A DNA stretch of 64,000 nucleotides, from contig MIAY01000033.1 of the NCBI GenBank assembly GCA_001829315.1, positions 1 to 64,000 of the forward strand, in the 5' to 3' direction. This stretch comes from Spirochaetes bacterium GWE1_32_154 (GTDB lineage Bacteria; Spirochaetota; GWE2-31-10). The notes under the pieces are model-generated. The model saw only the letters and a list, made by a program, of their open reading frames with translations, had not been told where the DNA came from and searched no databases. Shown here piece by piece: positions 56,001 through 62,966 of this stretch. Made by a program: the position numbers and the translations under genes. The first letter of the stretch is position 1; each line of letters begins with the position of its first letter.

Positions 56001-56080
56001 TAGTTTTAAATAATTATTTATTCTGTTATACATCTACTGCATCAAAATTAACACATAATAGTATATAAGGATTAATTAAT

Positions 56081-57184
56081 ATGAGATTAGGTATTGTAGG
56101 TCTTCCAAATGTTGGTAAAAGTACACTTTTTAATGCATTAACAAAAGCAGGTGCTCAAGCGGCAAATTATCCATTTTGTACCATAGAGCCAAATCTTGGA
56201 ACTGTCTGCGTACCGGATGAAAGGCTTGATGTATTACTTAAACTGTATGACTCACGAAAAGTAGTTCCGGCATTTGTAGAATTCGTAGATATTGCAGGAC
56301 TTGTAAAAGGTGCCAGTAAAGGTGAAGGTCTTGGTAATAAGTTTTTGTCACATATTAGAGAAGTTGATGCAATTGTTCATGTTGTACGATGCTTTGAAGA
56401 TAAAGATGTAATCCATGTTGAAGGCTCTGTTGATCCGGGCCGTGATATTGAAACTATTGAAACAGAGTTATTACTTGCAGATATTGATTCACTTGAAAAA
56501 AGAATTGAAAAAACAGAAAAAATGCTTAAAGGCTCAAAAGATAAAAAAATAGCTGATGAAGTTGAAATGATGAAGAAATTATTAGCTCACATTTCAGAAG
56601 GTAAAAGTGTCAGAACTTTTACTGACGATGACGAGGATAAAGAACTTATCAATGGTTATTTTCTTTTAACATCCAAGCCAATTATATATGCTGCGAATGT
56701 TAGTGAAGCCGAAATGACGAGCGGACACTCGGGTGATAATAAATCAGTTCAATTTGTTGAAGAAAGAGCAAAGATTGAAGGTGCGGAAGTCGTTGTTATA
56801 TCAGCAAAAGTAGAAGATGAAATAGCACAACTTGAAGATGAAGAAAAAGCATTATTTCTTGAAGAACTTGGTTTTAAAGAATCGGGTTTAGACAGATTGA
56901 TTAAAGCTTCATATAAATTACTCGGTCTTTTCAGTTACTTAACAGCCGGTAAACAGGAAATTCGTGCCTGGACAATTATTAACGGTACAAAAGCACCTCA
57001 GGCTGCCGGAAAGATTCACACTGATTTTGAAAAAGGTTTTATCAGAGCTGAAATTGTAAGTTATGACGATTTGATTAAATATGGCTCTGTTAGTGACGCA
57101 CGGGATCATGGGAAAGTGAGAGTTGAAGGGAAAGATTATGTAATGCAGGATGGAGATGTTGTTAATTTCAGATTTAACAATTAG
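56081..57184 (+). CDS. ychF: ribosome-binding ATPase YchF
   Basis: 367 aa, standard length. The G1 motif is GLPNVGKSTLFNALT, G3 is FVDIAGLVKGASKGEG, and the NVSEAE motif replaces the GTPase NKxD, as in YchF/Ola1, which prefer ATP. A coiled coil lies at about 125-170, and a C-terminal TGS domain (IRAWTIINGTKAPQAAG) follows. It binds the ribosome and modulates translation and the oxidative-stress response. Gene 57194 starts 9 bp after its stop. Confidence 0.95.
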   Translation: MRLGIVGLPNVGKSTLFNALTKAGAQAANYPFCTIEPNLGTVCVPDERLDVLLKLYDSRKVVPAFVEFVDIAGLVKGASKGEGLGNKFLSHIREVDAIVHVVRCFEDKDVIHVEGSVDPGRDIETIETELLLADIDSLEKRIEKTEKMLKGSKDKKIADEVEMMKKLLAHISEGKSVRTFTDDDEDKELINGYFLLTSKPIIYAANVSEAEMTSGHSGDNKSVQFVEERAKIEGAEVVVISAKVEDEIAQLEDEEKALFLEELGFKESGLDRLIKASYKLLGLFSYLTAGKQEIRAWTIINGTKAPQAAGKIHTDFEKGFIRAEIVSYDDLIKYGSVSDARDHGKVRVEGKDYVMQDGDVVNFRFNN

Positions 57185-57193
57185 GAGAACGAA

Positions 57194-57457
57194 ATGATTG
57201 AAAGCGGAATTGAAGATTTTAGAATTAATAAATGCCCGGTATGCGGTTTGCCACATACCGTTAAAATAGATGTACATAGAAATATGATTGCAAATGATAT
57301 GAATAAAGATATCAGGGTTCCTGAGTTTAAAAAAATTAATCTTGATATCATTTGCCCTACTGAAGAAATTAATTTTAATACTGAAATGTATATTCAAGAA
57401 GATTTTTATTCAAAAATAATAAAACTGTGCAAAGTGGATGTTGATTTCTTTAAGTGA
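57194..57457 (+). CDS. small hypothetical protein with CPVC motif
   Basis: 87 aa. A CPVCGLPH knuckle at residues 14-21 and a later Cys at about 54 suggest metal binding. The rest is acidic and unrecognised. TAGGAG lies 6 nt before ATG, and the gene is 9 bp after ychF, so it is co-transcribed. It is the last gene before the remnant region. Confidence 0.62.
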   Translation: MIESGIEDFRINKCPVCGLPHTVKIDVHRNMIANDMNKDIRVPEFKKINLDIICPTEEINFNTEMYIQEDFYSKIIKLCKVDVDFFK

Positions 57458-57500
57458 TGGTTAATTTTGACCAACTGACAAGGCATTTGTTACCGCCATT

Positions 57501-57641
57501 TTATAACATATTTGAATGTTTCCCTGATTTAAAAGGGATTACGACTTGATTGTAAATACCAATCAGTCCATTTATTTGTTTTCTAAAATCAATAAATCCG
57601 GGTTTAATAAATATTTTGATATTCTGCCAGTCTATTATCAT
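57501..57641 (-). pseudogene. truncated IS66 TnpB-like protein
   Basis: 46 aa. IKIFIKPGFIDFRKQINGLIG matches the start of IS66 TnpB, split here as IKIFIKPGFIDFRK and QINGLIG. It stops after about 46 of the usual 110-120 aa. Its ATG overlaps the tnpA stop by 4 nt. Confidence 0.72.
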
Positions 57642-57916
57642 AATCTTGACTCCAATACATCAAGTACTTTACTCAATAATTCTGGTGAAAAATCATGTTG
57701 TAATTCAATGATATGACGATTGTTGATTTTTATGGTTATTTGTTGTTCAACTTTAACAGGGATTTCTTTTTTTAACTGAATAAATTGGGATGTGTTTTCA
57801 TGTTTTGTTAACATCTTATTTTTAAGTCTTGAAAACTTTTTAACGTCGAGATTGTGCTGTCTGCAGTAATCAGCCTGAATTAAATCACTTTCTTGCCATA
57901 TTGATATATGATTCAT
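57638..57916 (-). CDS. IS66 TnpA-like accessory protein
   Basis: 92 aa. WQESDLIQADYCRQHNLDVKKF is the helix-turn-helix of IS66 TnpA (shortened: ADYCRQHNLD), followed by a basic linker and a C-terminal HDFSPELLSKVLDVLESRL, the usual TnpA tail. A strong SD (ATGGAGGATACT) serves an upstream ATG at 57948 that reads only ten codons (MQQIKNNISF) before TGA and overlaps this start, so a frameshift near the N-terminus is possible. Without TnpB and TnpC it cannot move DNA. Confidence 0.7.
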   Translation of the reverse strand: MNHISIWQESDLIQADYCRQHNLDVKKFSRLKNKMLTKHENTSQFIQLKKEIPVKVEQQITIKINNRHIIELQHDFSPELLSKVLDVLESRL

Positions 57917-58015
57917 CAAAAACTAATATTATTTTTTATTTGTTGCATAGTATCCTCCATAAAAAATACAATGCACAAAAAAATTTAGATTTTCAAGATA
58001 TGGTATTTGAAGCGC

Positions 58016-58147
58016 TTACAGTATTTCACCACCAGCCCCGTTTGCAAAAGCAATATCACTTTTACAGAAAGTATCAGACTCGGGCAAAACAAGTTTAAAC
58101 TCAATAAATCTGTTTTCCCCGTGCTTTATTTTTTCTTCTATCGTCAT
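58016..58147 (-). pseudogene. AlbA/Schlafen-type gene cut by the IS66 end
   Basis: 43 codons: MTIEEKIKHGENRF, IEFKLVLPE and DIAFANGAGGEIL, the N-terminus of AlbA_2/Schlafen-type ATP-dependent regulators (family: E-FK...AFANT-GG-I-IG). GAGGAAAG lies just before ATG. The frame ends in TAA formed by the first bases of the IS66 terminus (58016-58019). The family is normally 200-500 aa and the rest is lost. Confidence 0.7.
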
Positions 58148-58173
58148 AACTTTCCTCAAAAATATTTTATTTA

Positions 58174-58368
58174 CTAAAGAAGTTCTTCCAGCAATATTTC
58201 ATTGTATGCTGAAGCTCTTGCAAAAGTTTGAGATAAAAAGAGTTCTTTTGCAGGAGGGGCATTCACTTTTTTTAATGCAACATCATATAATTTACTGGAA
58301 ATTCTTATTTTATTTTCGATAAGTAAATCAATTTCCGAATTATCGGAAACACGTATTTTATAATTCAT
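58174..58368 (-). CDS. small hypothetical protein carrying an in-frame palindromic repeat
   Basis: 64 aa. The N-terminal part, MNYKIRVSDNSEIDLL to KLYDVALKKV, looks like a normal small protein. Residues about 37-53 (PPAKELFLSQTFARAS) are encoded by a copy of the dispersed palindromic repeat, after which AYNEILLEELL finishes the frame. The start overlaps by 11 nt the end of an older gene remnant (58358-58486). The AlbA-type gene starts 26 nt downstream, so the three were one operon. The function is unknown. Confidence 0.5.
   Translation of the reverse strand: MNYKIRVSDNSEIDLLIENKIRISSKLYDVALKKVNAPPAKELFLSQTFARASAYNEILLEELL
58211..58258. repeat. palindromic repeat copy D, inside a reading frame
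   Basis: It matches the common core with about four changes over 37 bp. It is read in frame by the gene at 58174-58368. Confidence 0.82.
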
Positions 58369-58486
58369 ACGAAGTTATTCGTTTTTTTACATCTGACCAG
58401 TCCGAATACCGGCTCAGTCCATTTTTATACAACTTGTATCTTGCAAAAATACTCCTTTTATCTAGAGTTTTTGCAAGAGCCTCATC
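58358..58486 (-). pseudogene. 3' remnant of a small gene fused to a palindromic repeat
   Basis: An open frame of 42 codons follows an in-frame TAA. The first 16 codons (EALAKTLDKRSIFAR) come from repeat copy E; the rest (YKLYKNGLSRYSDWSD, VKKRITSYEL) look like a genuine C-terminus. Its stop overlaps the next ATG by 11 nt. A similar tail, GWSDVEKKRITS, occurs at 59285-59325. Confidence 0.5.
58438..58481. repeat. palindromic repeat copy E
   Basis: TCTTGCAAAAATACTCC, TTTTATCTAGAG and TTTTTGCAAGAGCC. It lies within the remnant frame and is open in that frame. Confidence 0.82.
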
Positions 58487-58522
58487 TTAAAAGTATCTAT
58501 TGACGCTGCAATAAAAAACTCT

Positions 58523-59206
58523 TTAGAAAACACCTCTATTTTTCTTTGCCTCTTCATTATTCACTTCACTTTCAAGCTGGATAATGAGTGAAAATACTGC
58601 AACATCAAATGTATTAGTTGCATAAAATTCATTTTGAGCAGTTAATTCACTAACATTAGCACCGTTCATTGTATAATCTGCATTTTGATATACAACAAGG
58701 TCGTCATTACTAAAAATATTTGTCTTTACAGAAACACTCATTCCTTTCATATCTGTATGTTTTTCATATTTATACTGTTTACCAAAAAAATCAACCGCTA
58801 CGTTATTTTTTATCTTCATACCTGATAAAGAAACAGTATATACAACTGTTCCTCTTTTCTCAGTTTCTAAATCCTTAATATTGATTGTTACTGTTCCATC
58901 CATTGTATTAACAGAAGGCAACAAAATATACTTTTCAATTTTATTTTCATCAAATATTTTTATACCTTTTACAGCATAGTTTTTATTTTCTAATCTATCA
59001 TAGTAAGCAATTACATCTCCTGAACCACTTAAAACTTTCATTAGTTCATTCTCTTCAAAAACTACACTATCAAGCCTAATTGTCTCTCCTGTTAACTTTG
59101 CTGTCATATCGCTTTTACTTGACTTACTTTTCCTGGCATCAACTCCAGATTTACACGATACCATTGCTAAGAACAAAAAAGAAACTAAAATCATTAATCT
59201 TTTCAT
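58523..59206 (-). CDS. hypothetical lipoprotein
   Basis: 227 aa. The signal peptide ends in the lipobox MVSCKS (Cys near 18), followed by a basic KSKSSKSD linker. The body is predicted beta (YAVKGIKIFDENKIEKY, VVYTVSLSGMKIKNN). No family was recognised. AGAGGTG lies 5 nt before ATG. It is flanked on both sides by palindromic repeat copies, which suggests insertion-prone surroundings, but the frame itself is intact. Confidence 0.7.
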   Translation of the reverse strand: MKRLMILVSFLFLAMVSCKSGVDARKSKSSKSDMTAKLTGETIRLDSVVFEENELMKVLSGSGDVIAYYDRLENKNYAVKGIKIFDENKIEKYILLPSVNTMDGTVTINIKDLETEKRGTVVYTVSLSGMKIKNNVAVDFFGKQYKYEKHTDMKGMSVSVKTNIFSNDDLVVYQNADYTMNGANVSELTAQNEFYATNTFDVAVFSLIIQLESEVNNEEAKKNRGVF

Positions 59207-59237
59207 TTTTCACCTCTTTTAATGTATATTGTCTTTA

Positions 59238-59286
59238 GAGCCTCTTGCAAAAATACTTTTTTTATTTCGAATTTTTGCAAGAGGCT
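59238..59286. repeat. palindromic repeat copy F
   Basis: GAGCCTCTTGCAAAAATAC, TTTTTTTATTTCGA and ATTTTTGCAAGAGGCTA. It directly abuts a gene tail (GWSDVEKKRITS) on its right and lies upstream of the lipoprotein gene. Confidence 0.87.
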
Positions 59287-59347
59287 ATGACGTTATTCGT
59301 TTTTTTTCTACATCTGACCAACCCTGTTCACCTTTGCTCGATAAAAT

Positions 59348-59716
59348 CTACCTGATATGCTCAACAAACTGAATCTTTACCCCATTCGGATCGAGGATAT
59401 AAATAAACTGAATTGTCGGATTTGGTTTAAACGGGCCCGAATGAACCGGGATTGCATATTCTGAAAGCGTTTTGGTAATAGTATCAAGGGAATCAACTTC
59501 AAAACCCAATGAAATATCACTTCCGAAATCAACTGATGTTACCTGAGGATCAAATAATAATTCAACTTGTGTGTCCCCGGACCCTAAAAAAGCGATCTCC
59601 AGACCTGTCGGCGATTTAAACCGCCTGACAAGTGGCAAACCGATTATAGTTGAATAGAAATCAACTGAAGTATCCATATTTTTAACATTTATTGTAGTCC
59701 AGCAATATTTCATCAC
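59348..59716 (-). CDS. VOC-superfamily (glyoxalase/dioxygenase-like) protein
   Basis: 122 aa, two beta-alpha-beta-beta-beta units. CWTTINVKNMDTSVDFYST at the start, GLPLVRRF, VELLFDP, LGFEVDSLD, and IYILDPNGVKIQFVEHIR at the end are typical of lactoylglutathione-lyase-like proteins. The His in the usual first metal position is replaced by Thr, so glyoxalase I activity is doubtful. It lies 6 bp after the cNMP-domain gene and shares its operon. In-frame codons after its stop encode the tail seen next to repeat F. Confidence 0.82.
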   Translation of the reverse strand: MMKYCWTTINVKNMDTSVDFYSTIIGLPLVRRFKSPTGLEIAFLGSGDTQVELLFDPQVTSVDFGSDISLGFEVDSLDTITKTLSEYAIPVHSGPFKPNPTIQFIYILDPNGVKIQFVEHIR

Positions 59717-59722
59717 ATACTC

Positions 59723-62116
59723 CTATCGTTTTTGTATATCAAGATACGCCTGCAAATCCTCAGGAAGCGAGCCGTCATTTTGAACATATTTATGATATTT
59801 AGCCTCTAACGATTTAATTTCTTTACGTTTAATATTATTATACTTATTATCAAGATGTTCATACAAAGGTAAAAACTTCAATCGTTCTCTGATCTCTGAT
59901 GGAAATGGGATATGCCTGTAGAAAATAGCCCTGACAACTTTATTTATTTTAGCAACACCATCTTTTTCATACGTAAACCATTTCTCATAAAAATATGCAA
60001 ACCTGTCTCTATCAATCTTAATTTTATTAAATAATAACTTAATCTCTTCTTTAGCATCAATTGATAACTCATTTAATTTTGGATAATACTGTGAAAAATC
60101 ATAGAAAGCACCGACAAAACCACCTTCAACAGGGTCCATCCAGTTCGCACCTGCAATCATTTTGTTAAGTTCCCATCTGAAATTTGCAAATGTATGAACC
60201 AGCGCCTTATCAAGCGTACCATTAAATACAATAGGAACAATAATTCTCGCCCGGGTATTTCTTGAATTATTAACAATTTCCTGCCATAACTGAACACGAA
60301 TCCCGGATGATGGAACAAGAATCATATACGGCTTCACTTCTTTTCTGATTAATTCACTATGTCCGGTTGTTTTCCAGGTAAGTTCTCTAAAAAATAAATT
60401 AGGATCAACATCATTAATTCTTTTAATAAAAGTATCAACTTTTTTTGGAGTATTTAATAATGTACTGATATTACCTTTAAATGAATTTGATGATAAATAA
60501 GGAACAAATGCTCTTGGATTATCTGATGTAACCCTCATTCCCTCTTTAATCATATTTTCGATCTCAAAAGCAACTTTCCCGGCTGGAGTATCATCAATCG
60601 GTGTTCTACCGGTGTTCTTTCTAACCAGTTTACTATATTCTTCACCATTCAATGATAAACCCGGAGATTCTTCTTCTTTATAAATAAGATGCAAATAATC
60701 AACAAGCGTAATAATCGGATAATTCAACTCTGATAATCGCTCAAATTGAATCAAAGAATCACATAACCCGTCAATTTCTTCATCATTTAATAGATTCTCA
60801 TCAATAAAACCGAAATATAAAAATAATTTAACAGGAAGCGGTAATGCAGACCAGTCTTCAAATGCTTTAAATACCAATACAGAAAACAATCTGAAAAAAT
60901 CTGTATGAATATCTTTTATAATTTTCCGGGAATCTTTATCTGTCGGGTCTTTAAAATTAATATCATTAAATTTTGCAATATTAGATTTTATTTTCTCAGC
61001 TTCAACACCTGGTAAATTTGCAAAACTAAGTATGCTATTTTTTGATCCTATCAATTTTTGCTTGTGAACAGACTGATATTTCTTCTCTTCTTTACTGCCT
61101 TCACTCTTTGATAAATTTATTTTACTGAATCGATCAAGTTTTGGAAATATATTTGTATGTTCTTTTCCGCTTATTTTTTTATAGGCATGATCGAGATTTC
61201 TTGAAATCACAATAATTGCTTTTGAAATTGTTGGTGTAACTTTATCCGAACTTAAAACACTCTCACCATTATCGAGAATCTGATTAAGTACAGAAAATTT
61301 ATCCTCATAGAAAGCATCTATTTTTTCTTCTAACTTTGCAGCTATCTTACCGATGTCTGCACTTAACTGATTTAATATCAATGATAATTCAGTATATAAA
61401 TAGTTAAAAACCTGAATCTGTGTTGAAATTATCTGTATAAATGAATCGGGTCGTGATTTAAGTAAATTGTGAACGAACTCAAGTTTCTTCCATTGATATT
61501 TCGCTTTCGGATCAAAACCCGGGTTTCCATACGATTTACCTAAAATTGTTGAATAATCGGCTAATAAAAATGATGAGTCCACTTTCACCGGTATAGTTCC
61601 ACCATTTTTTAAATAAAGTAATAAAATTTCACTTTGGCTATTATTATCAACAATAGCTTTAAACAACTCAAGATTATCAACGATTTTTTCTAATTCCCCA
61701 AAAAGAGTTGAAAATGTTTTAAGATTATTAATATTTCTAACACACCCCTCTTTCATCGTTAAAAGAACATTCATAGCTATTTGCGGTGTACTTTTAAAAA
61801 AACCGATAATATCGCCCGACGGAATGATAAACTTGGTAATCTCACAATCAGACATTGCAATATATGAATATTTAACATCAGATTCACTTACAATATTTTC
61901 AATTGCAAATATTGAGGGACCTGATATAACTTCAACCCTTTTACTTTTCTCAATAACTTCTTCAGGTAAAAACCCCTTAATATTTTCCTGACATCTTTTA
62001 ACTTCAATTGTTCCTTCATTCAAAAGCAATATTTCTTTAAGAATTGAACCTTGCAAAGCAACAATTGATCCCATATTAATTCGTATCTTTTCTGATTTGT
62101 ATTCAACGGCGGGCAT
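59723..62116 (-). CDS. large protein with N-terminal cyclic-nucleotide-binding-like domain
   Basis: 797 aa. Residues about 10-130 follow the Crp-type fold: IVALQGSILKEILLLNEGTIEV, VISGPSIFAIENI, and IAMSDCEITKFIIPSGD. The rest is helical and unrecognised, with coiled-coil-prone stretches at about 215-310 and 375-405. There is no DNA-binding domain, signal peptide or membrane span. The phosphate-binding Arg of true cNMP sites is not evident. The start was moved to the second ATG (62116), which has TGAGGA 6 nt upstream. A cytoplasmic second-messenger-responsive role is only inferred. Confidence 0.65.
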   Translation of the reverse strand: MPAVEYKSEKIRINMGSIVALQGSILKEILLLNEGTIEVKRCQENIKGFLPEEVIEKSKRVEVISGPSIFAIENIVSESDVKYSYIAMSDCEITKFIIPSGDIIGFFKSTPQIAMNVLLTMKEGCVRNINNLKTFSTLFGELEKIVDNLELFKAIVDNNSQSEILLLYLKNGGTIPVKVDSSFLLADYSTILGKSYGNPGFDPKAKYQWKKLEFVHNLLKSRPDSFIQIISTQIQVFNYLYTELSLILNQLSADIGKIAAKLEEKIDAFYEDKFSVLNQILDNGESVLSSDKVTPTISKAIIVISRNLDHAYKKISGKEHTNIFPKLDRFSKINLSKSEGSKEEKKYQSVHKQKLIGSKNSILSFANLPGVEAEKIKSNIAKFNDINFKDPTDKDSRKIIKDIHTDFFRLFSVLVFKAFEDWSALPLPVKLFLYFGFIDENLLNDEEIDGLCDSLIQFERLSELNYPIITLVDYLHLIYKEEESPGLSLNGEEYSKLVRKNTGRTPIDDTPAGKVAFEIENMIKEGMRVTSDNPRAFVPYLSSNSFKGNISTLLNTPKKVDTFIKRINDVDPNLFFRELTWKTTGHSELIRKEVKPYMILVPSSGIRVQLWQEIVNNSRNTRARIIVPIVFNGTLDKALVHTFANFRWELNKMIAGANWMDPVEGGFVGAFYDFSQYYPKLNELSIDAKEEIKLLFNKIKIDRDRFAYFYEKWFTYEKDGVAKINKVVRAIFYRHIPFPSEIRERLKFLPLYEHLDNKYNNIKRKEIKSLEAKYHKYVQNDGSLPEDLQAYLDIQKR

Positions 62117-62253
62117 ATTCATTCCTCATTAGTTATGGTTTCAAAATTATAATAATAGTATCGATCATTCAATAATATAAGATTAGTGATTATATGTAAA
62201 GTAACTACTCAACAATTAATAATAATAAATTTATAAGGCAATTTTTATAAAAT

Positions 62254-62270
62254 CCTGTATAATGTACAGG
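62254..62270 (+). promoter_or_regulatory. palindromic operator over a -10 box
   Basis: CCTGTA-TAATG-TACAGG is a perfect 6-bp inverted repeat whose left arm and spacer form TATAAT (62258-62263). No good -35 lies upstream. It is placed for repression of the gene at 62289, possibly by its own product. Confidence 0.55.
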
Positions 62271-62288
62271 TTAAGAAAAAGGAGCTCA

Positions 62289-62966
62289 GTGTTGATTGAC
62301 CAGGAAATAAAATCATCTGTAAATTATGAAATCATCGATGAATCAGCACTAACTAATTCAGTTGCACAATATAAAGATTTATGCGAAGACATACAACCGT
62401 CATTTATTCCCTCAAATTTAGATGACATCGAACGACAAATTGAACGGTTAAAACAACGATGGGGTGAATTTACCTACCTGATCGGACAACGATTAAAATA
62501 CATAGTCGACAATAAACTCTATGAACAAAATAATTATCCAAACTTCAAAACGTATGTCAATATTGCCCTTAAAATGGCTGAAAACAATGCCTACTATTAT
62601 ATATCAGTTTTTCATTTTTTTACCGAAGAACAAACCCGAATGGCAGGCTCAAAACTTAAACTTATTATCCCTTTTCTAAATAAAATCAAAAGTGACAAAT
62701 CACTTCCCGAGTCTTTACGCGAAATAAAAATTAAAGCAATGCGTGATGAATTATTCTATAAAATATACAAAAAAAGTTACCGCGATGCTGAAAAAGTGAT
62801 TAAAGAAGTAAAAAGTAAAGTATTCAACAAAATCGCAGACCTTGAGTTTAACAAAAAGAAATTATTTGTAAAAAGCGATCGAATCGTATTATTAGAAGAT
62901 AATGAAGATGTGAAAAACGATATTATTGCACTCATTAAAAATTATTACGGTCGTGATGATTTATAA
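62289..62966 (+). CDS. unrecognised helical protein, possibly DNA-associated
   Basis: About 225 aa, almost all helical and basic. A central segment, FKTYVNIALKMAENNAYYYI, resembles the recognition-type pattern of ParB/DUF3102 and plasmid-partition-like proteins, but no family can be named. AAGGAG (62279-62284) favours the GTG at 62289 or the TTG at 62292. The ATG at 62262 lies inside the -10 box and cannot be used by that promoter. Its 3' end overlaps the convergent recQ by 22 bp. Confidence 0.6.
   Translation: MLIDQEIKSSVNYEIIDESALTNSVAQYKDLCEDIQPSFIPSNLDDIERQIERLKQRWGEFTYLIGQRLKYIVDNKLYEQNNYPNFKTYVNIALKMAENNAYYYISVFHFFTEEQTRMAGSKLKLIIPFLNKIKSDKSLPESLREIKIKAMRDELFYKIYKKSYRDAEKVIKEVKSKVFNKIADLEFNKKKLFVKSDRIVLLEDNEDVKNDIIALIKNYYGRDDL

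Larger units (their letters stand above)
57489..58019 (-). mobile_element. IS66-family insertion sequence remnant
   Basis: On the minus strand the right end at 58019 begins GTAAGCGCTTC, the GTAA-type terminus of IS66 elements. A TnpA-like gene and a truncated TnpB-like gene with the typical ATGA overlap follow; tnpC is absent. The left end is uncertain; GTTACCGCC at 57489 is a poor match to the right end, and no 8-bp target duplication was found. The right end interrupts an AlbA-type gene. Confidence 0.72.

Noticed and set aside
57481-58027. 8-bp target duplication around the IS66 remnant
   Set aside because: The flanking octamers AGGCATTT and AGTATTTC do not match, and the left end is not secure.
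57901-58098. Plus-strand 65-codon ORF across the IS66 end
   Set aside because: It runs antisense through the IS terminus and the AlbA fragment, has no SD and no recognisable motif.
62262-62288. ATG at 62262 as start of the helical protein
   Set aside because: It overlaps the TATAAT box, and AAGGAG supports the GTG/TTG downstream.
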